A program made the position numbers and the translations under genes. 5,103 bases of DNA from Desulfobacteraceae bacterium (GTDB lineage Bacteria; Desulfobacterota; DSM-4660; Desulfatiglandales; Desulfatiglandaceae). The notes beneath the pieces were generated by a model. That model was not told the origin of the DNA. It ran no database searches and saw nothing but the letters and a program-made list of their open reading frames with translations. The DNA is taken from the NCBI GenBank assembly GCA_030589715.1, contig JAUUVE010000200.1, positions 1-5,103 of the forward strand. The letters are read 5' to 3'. Shown in pieces: positions 4,076 through 5,103 of the stretch; position 1 is the first letter of the stretch; each line of letters opens with the position of its first letter.

Positions 4076-5103
4076 GTGATCGGCGGCTATATGGGCAAAA
4101 TACTCGAAGTAGATCTTTCAACAGGTAGGATTTGGGAAAATGATCTCCCACCGGAAGAAACGCTCAGGAAATATTTAGGCTGTTTTGGTCTGGGGCTGCA
4201 CTGGCTTTACCGCAGATGCCCTCCGGGAACATCTGCTCTTGATCCGGAAAACCCCTTGATTTTTTTGACTGGTCCGCTTACAGCTACGGACGCACCAGGA
4301 GCAACCAACCTGACGCTTGTTACCAAGAATCCTGACACCGAGTTTACTGCCGGCCGTTCCCATACCCATGGCTTTTTTGGTCCCAACCTCAGGTTTGCCG
4401 GCTATGATGGACTGATCGTGACGGGAAAATCTGAAAAACCCCTATTTCTCTGGATAAACGACGGCAAGACCGAGATCAGATCGGCTGAAAAGATTTGGGG
4501 GCGGGACACCCATGAAACCGAAGACCTGATCAAAAAAGAACTGAGGGCACCCAAGGCAAGCGTGGCGGCCATCGGACCGGCAGGAGAAAATCTGTGTGCC
4601 GGGGCGCTTATCGAGAACGACTATAACCATTCCATGGCCCATGGGGGCTTGGGCGTGGTGATGGGGTCAAAGAAACTAAAGGCCATTGCGGTTTACGGCA
4701 CCAAAGAGGTCCCGGTTGCTGACAAAGATCTGGCACGTGATATTGCCAAACGCTGGCGAAAGTCACTTGACTACGGGCCGGATTCCCCATGGTCTCGTTT
4801 GGGGCGGGGCGGTGTTCCAAGAGGCGACTATAAGGGGATAAAGTCCATATATGGCCTTTGTGTCCGCAATATGCAGACGACCGTTCTGGATGGGTACGGT
4901 GATAGGTGGTCGAAGCAAAAAATAACGCCAAAACCGTGTTATCGATGTCCCACTGCCTGCAGCTATGACTTGGAAATCCTCGAAGGTCCTCGCAAAGGCT
5001 ATGTGGCTTCTCTCTGTGGGGGTGGAGAAAATGTGGAGGGTGCGTCATCGATACTTGGGATATCCGATCTTGGCGATGTGTTTTATCTCACCGATCTTTT
5101 TGA
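4076..5103 (+). CDS. Aldehyde:ferredoxin oxidoreductase (tungsten/molybdopterin), N-terminal 342 residues
   Basis: The frame opens at GTG 4076 (MIGGYMGKILEVDLSTG) and stays open to the window edge; a full family member has about 600 residues. The N-terminal pterin-binding domain is recognisable: MGKILEVDLSTG at 6-17, FLTGPLTAT at 63-71, GFFGPNLRFAGYDGLIVTGK at 99-118, GPAGEN at 167-172, and AHGGLGVVMGSKKLKAI at 188-204. The start of the second domain holds a C288-x2-C291-x3-C295 cluster (CYRCPTAC), expected to supply three ligands of the [4Fe-4S] cluster; the fourth Cys should lie beyond the window. The family oxidises aldehydes to acids, or runs in reverse, with ferredoxin in the cytoplasm. 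Some deltaproteobacterial relatives instead belong to benzoyl-CoA reductase (BamB), so the substrate is uncertain. It is separated from the methylmalonyl-CoA cluster by 1.3 kb and likely has its own promoter. Confidence 0.92.
   Translation, partial: MIGGYMGKILEVDLSTGRIWENDLPPEETLRKYLGCFGLGLHWLYRRCPPGTSALDPENPLIFLTGPLTATDAPGATNLTLVTKNPDTEFTAGRSHTHGFFGPNLRFAGYDGLIVTGKSEKPLFLWINDGKTEIRSAEKIWGRDTHETEDLIKKELRAPKASVAAIGPAGENLCAGALIENDYNHSMAHGGLGVVMGSKKLKAIAVYGTKEVPVADKDLARDIAKRWRKSLDYGPDSPWSRLGRGGVPRGDYKGIKSIYGLCVRNMQTTVLDGYGDRWSKQKITPKPCYRCPTACSYDLEILEGPRKGYVASLCGGGENVEGASSILGISDLGDVFYLTDLF

Noticed and set aside
4608..5048. Minus-strand 146-codon frame
   Set aside because: It lies wholly inside the oxidoreductase gene, whose family motifs are clear on the plus strand; it is a shadow frame.

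Overview
The window looks like part of a bacterial chromosome from an anaerobic deltaproteobacterium-like organism (Desulfobacterota: sulfate reducer or syntroph). This is inferred from gene content only: a two-subunit B12-dependent acyl-CoA mutase, a carboxyltransferase and a methylmalonyl-CoA epimerase in one cluster, next to a tungsten/molybdenum aldehyde:ferredoxin oxidoreductase. No taxonomic marker is present.

Region 1 (1-2732, + strand) is a methylmalonyl-CoA cluster. In order it holds the last 43 codons of a mutase large subunit, the separate B12-binding small subunit, a biotin-dependent carboxyltransferase subunit (methylmalonyl-CoA decarboxylase alpha / propionyl-CoA carboxylase beta type), a possible 71-aa unknown ORF, and methylmalonyl-CoA epimerase. 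Together these would interconvert succinyl-CoA, (R)- and (S)-methylmalonyl-CoA and propionyl-CoA. The carboxyltransferase reading frame is broken near 1001-1010 by what looks like a net loss of about 10 bases. Both halves otherwise read like an intact family member, so it is either a young pseudogene or a sequence/assembly error.

Region 2 (about 2732-3392, - strand) has no protein gene. Its left end carries recognisable group II intron domains V and VI, with a bulged branch-point A and a 3' end in AT. Its size fits a group II ribozyme without an encoded reverse transcriptase. The intron ends exactly on the epimerase stop codon, in antisense orientation. Its 5' end is not resolved.

Region 3 (3393-4075) is non-coding and AT-rich on its left side. 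It holds an approximately 73-bp sequence duplicated 86 bp apart. Each copy carries a good sigma70-type promoter (TTGACT, 17 bp, TATAAA) pointing right, preceded by a palindrome (16 bp and perfect in copy 1). Short tandem repeats follow, then an unrecognised open stretch on the minus strand and small palindromes.

Region 4 (4076-5103, + strand) is the first 342 codons of an aldehyde:ferredoxin oxidoreductase family protein, open to the window edge. The duplicated promoters are the best visible candidates for driving it, through a leader of roughly 430 bases.
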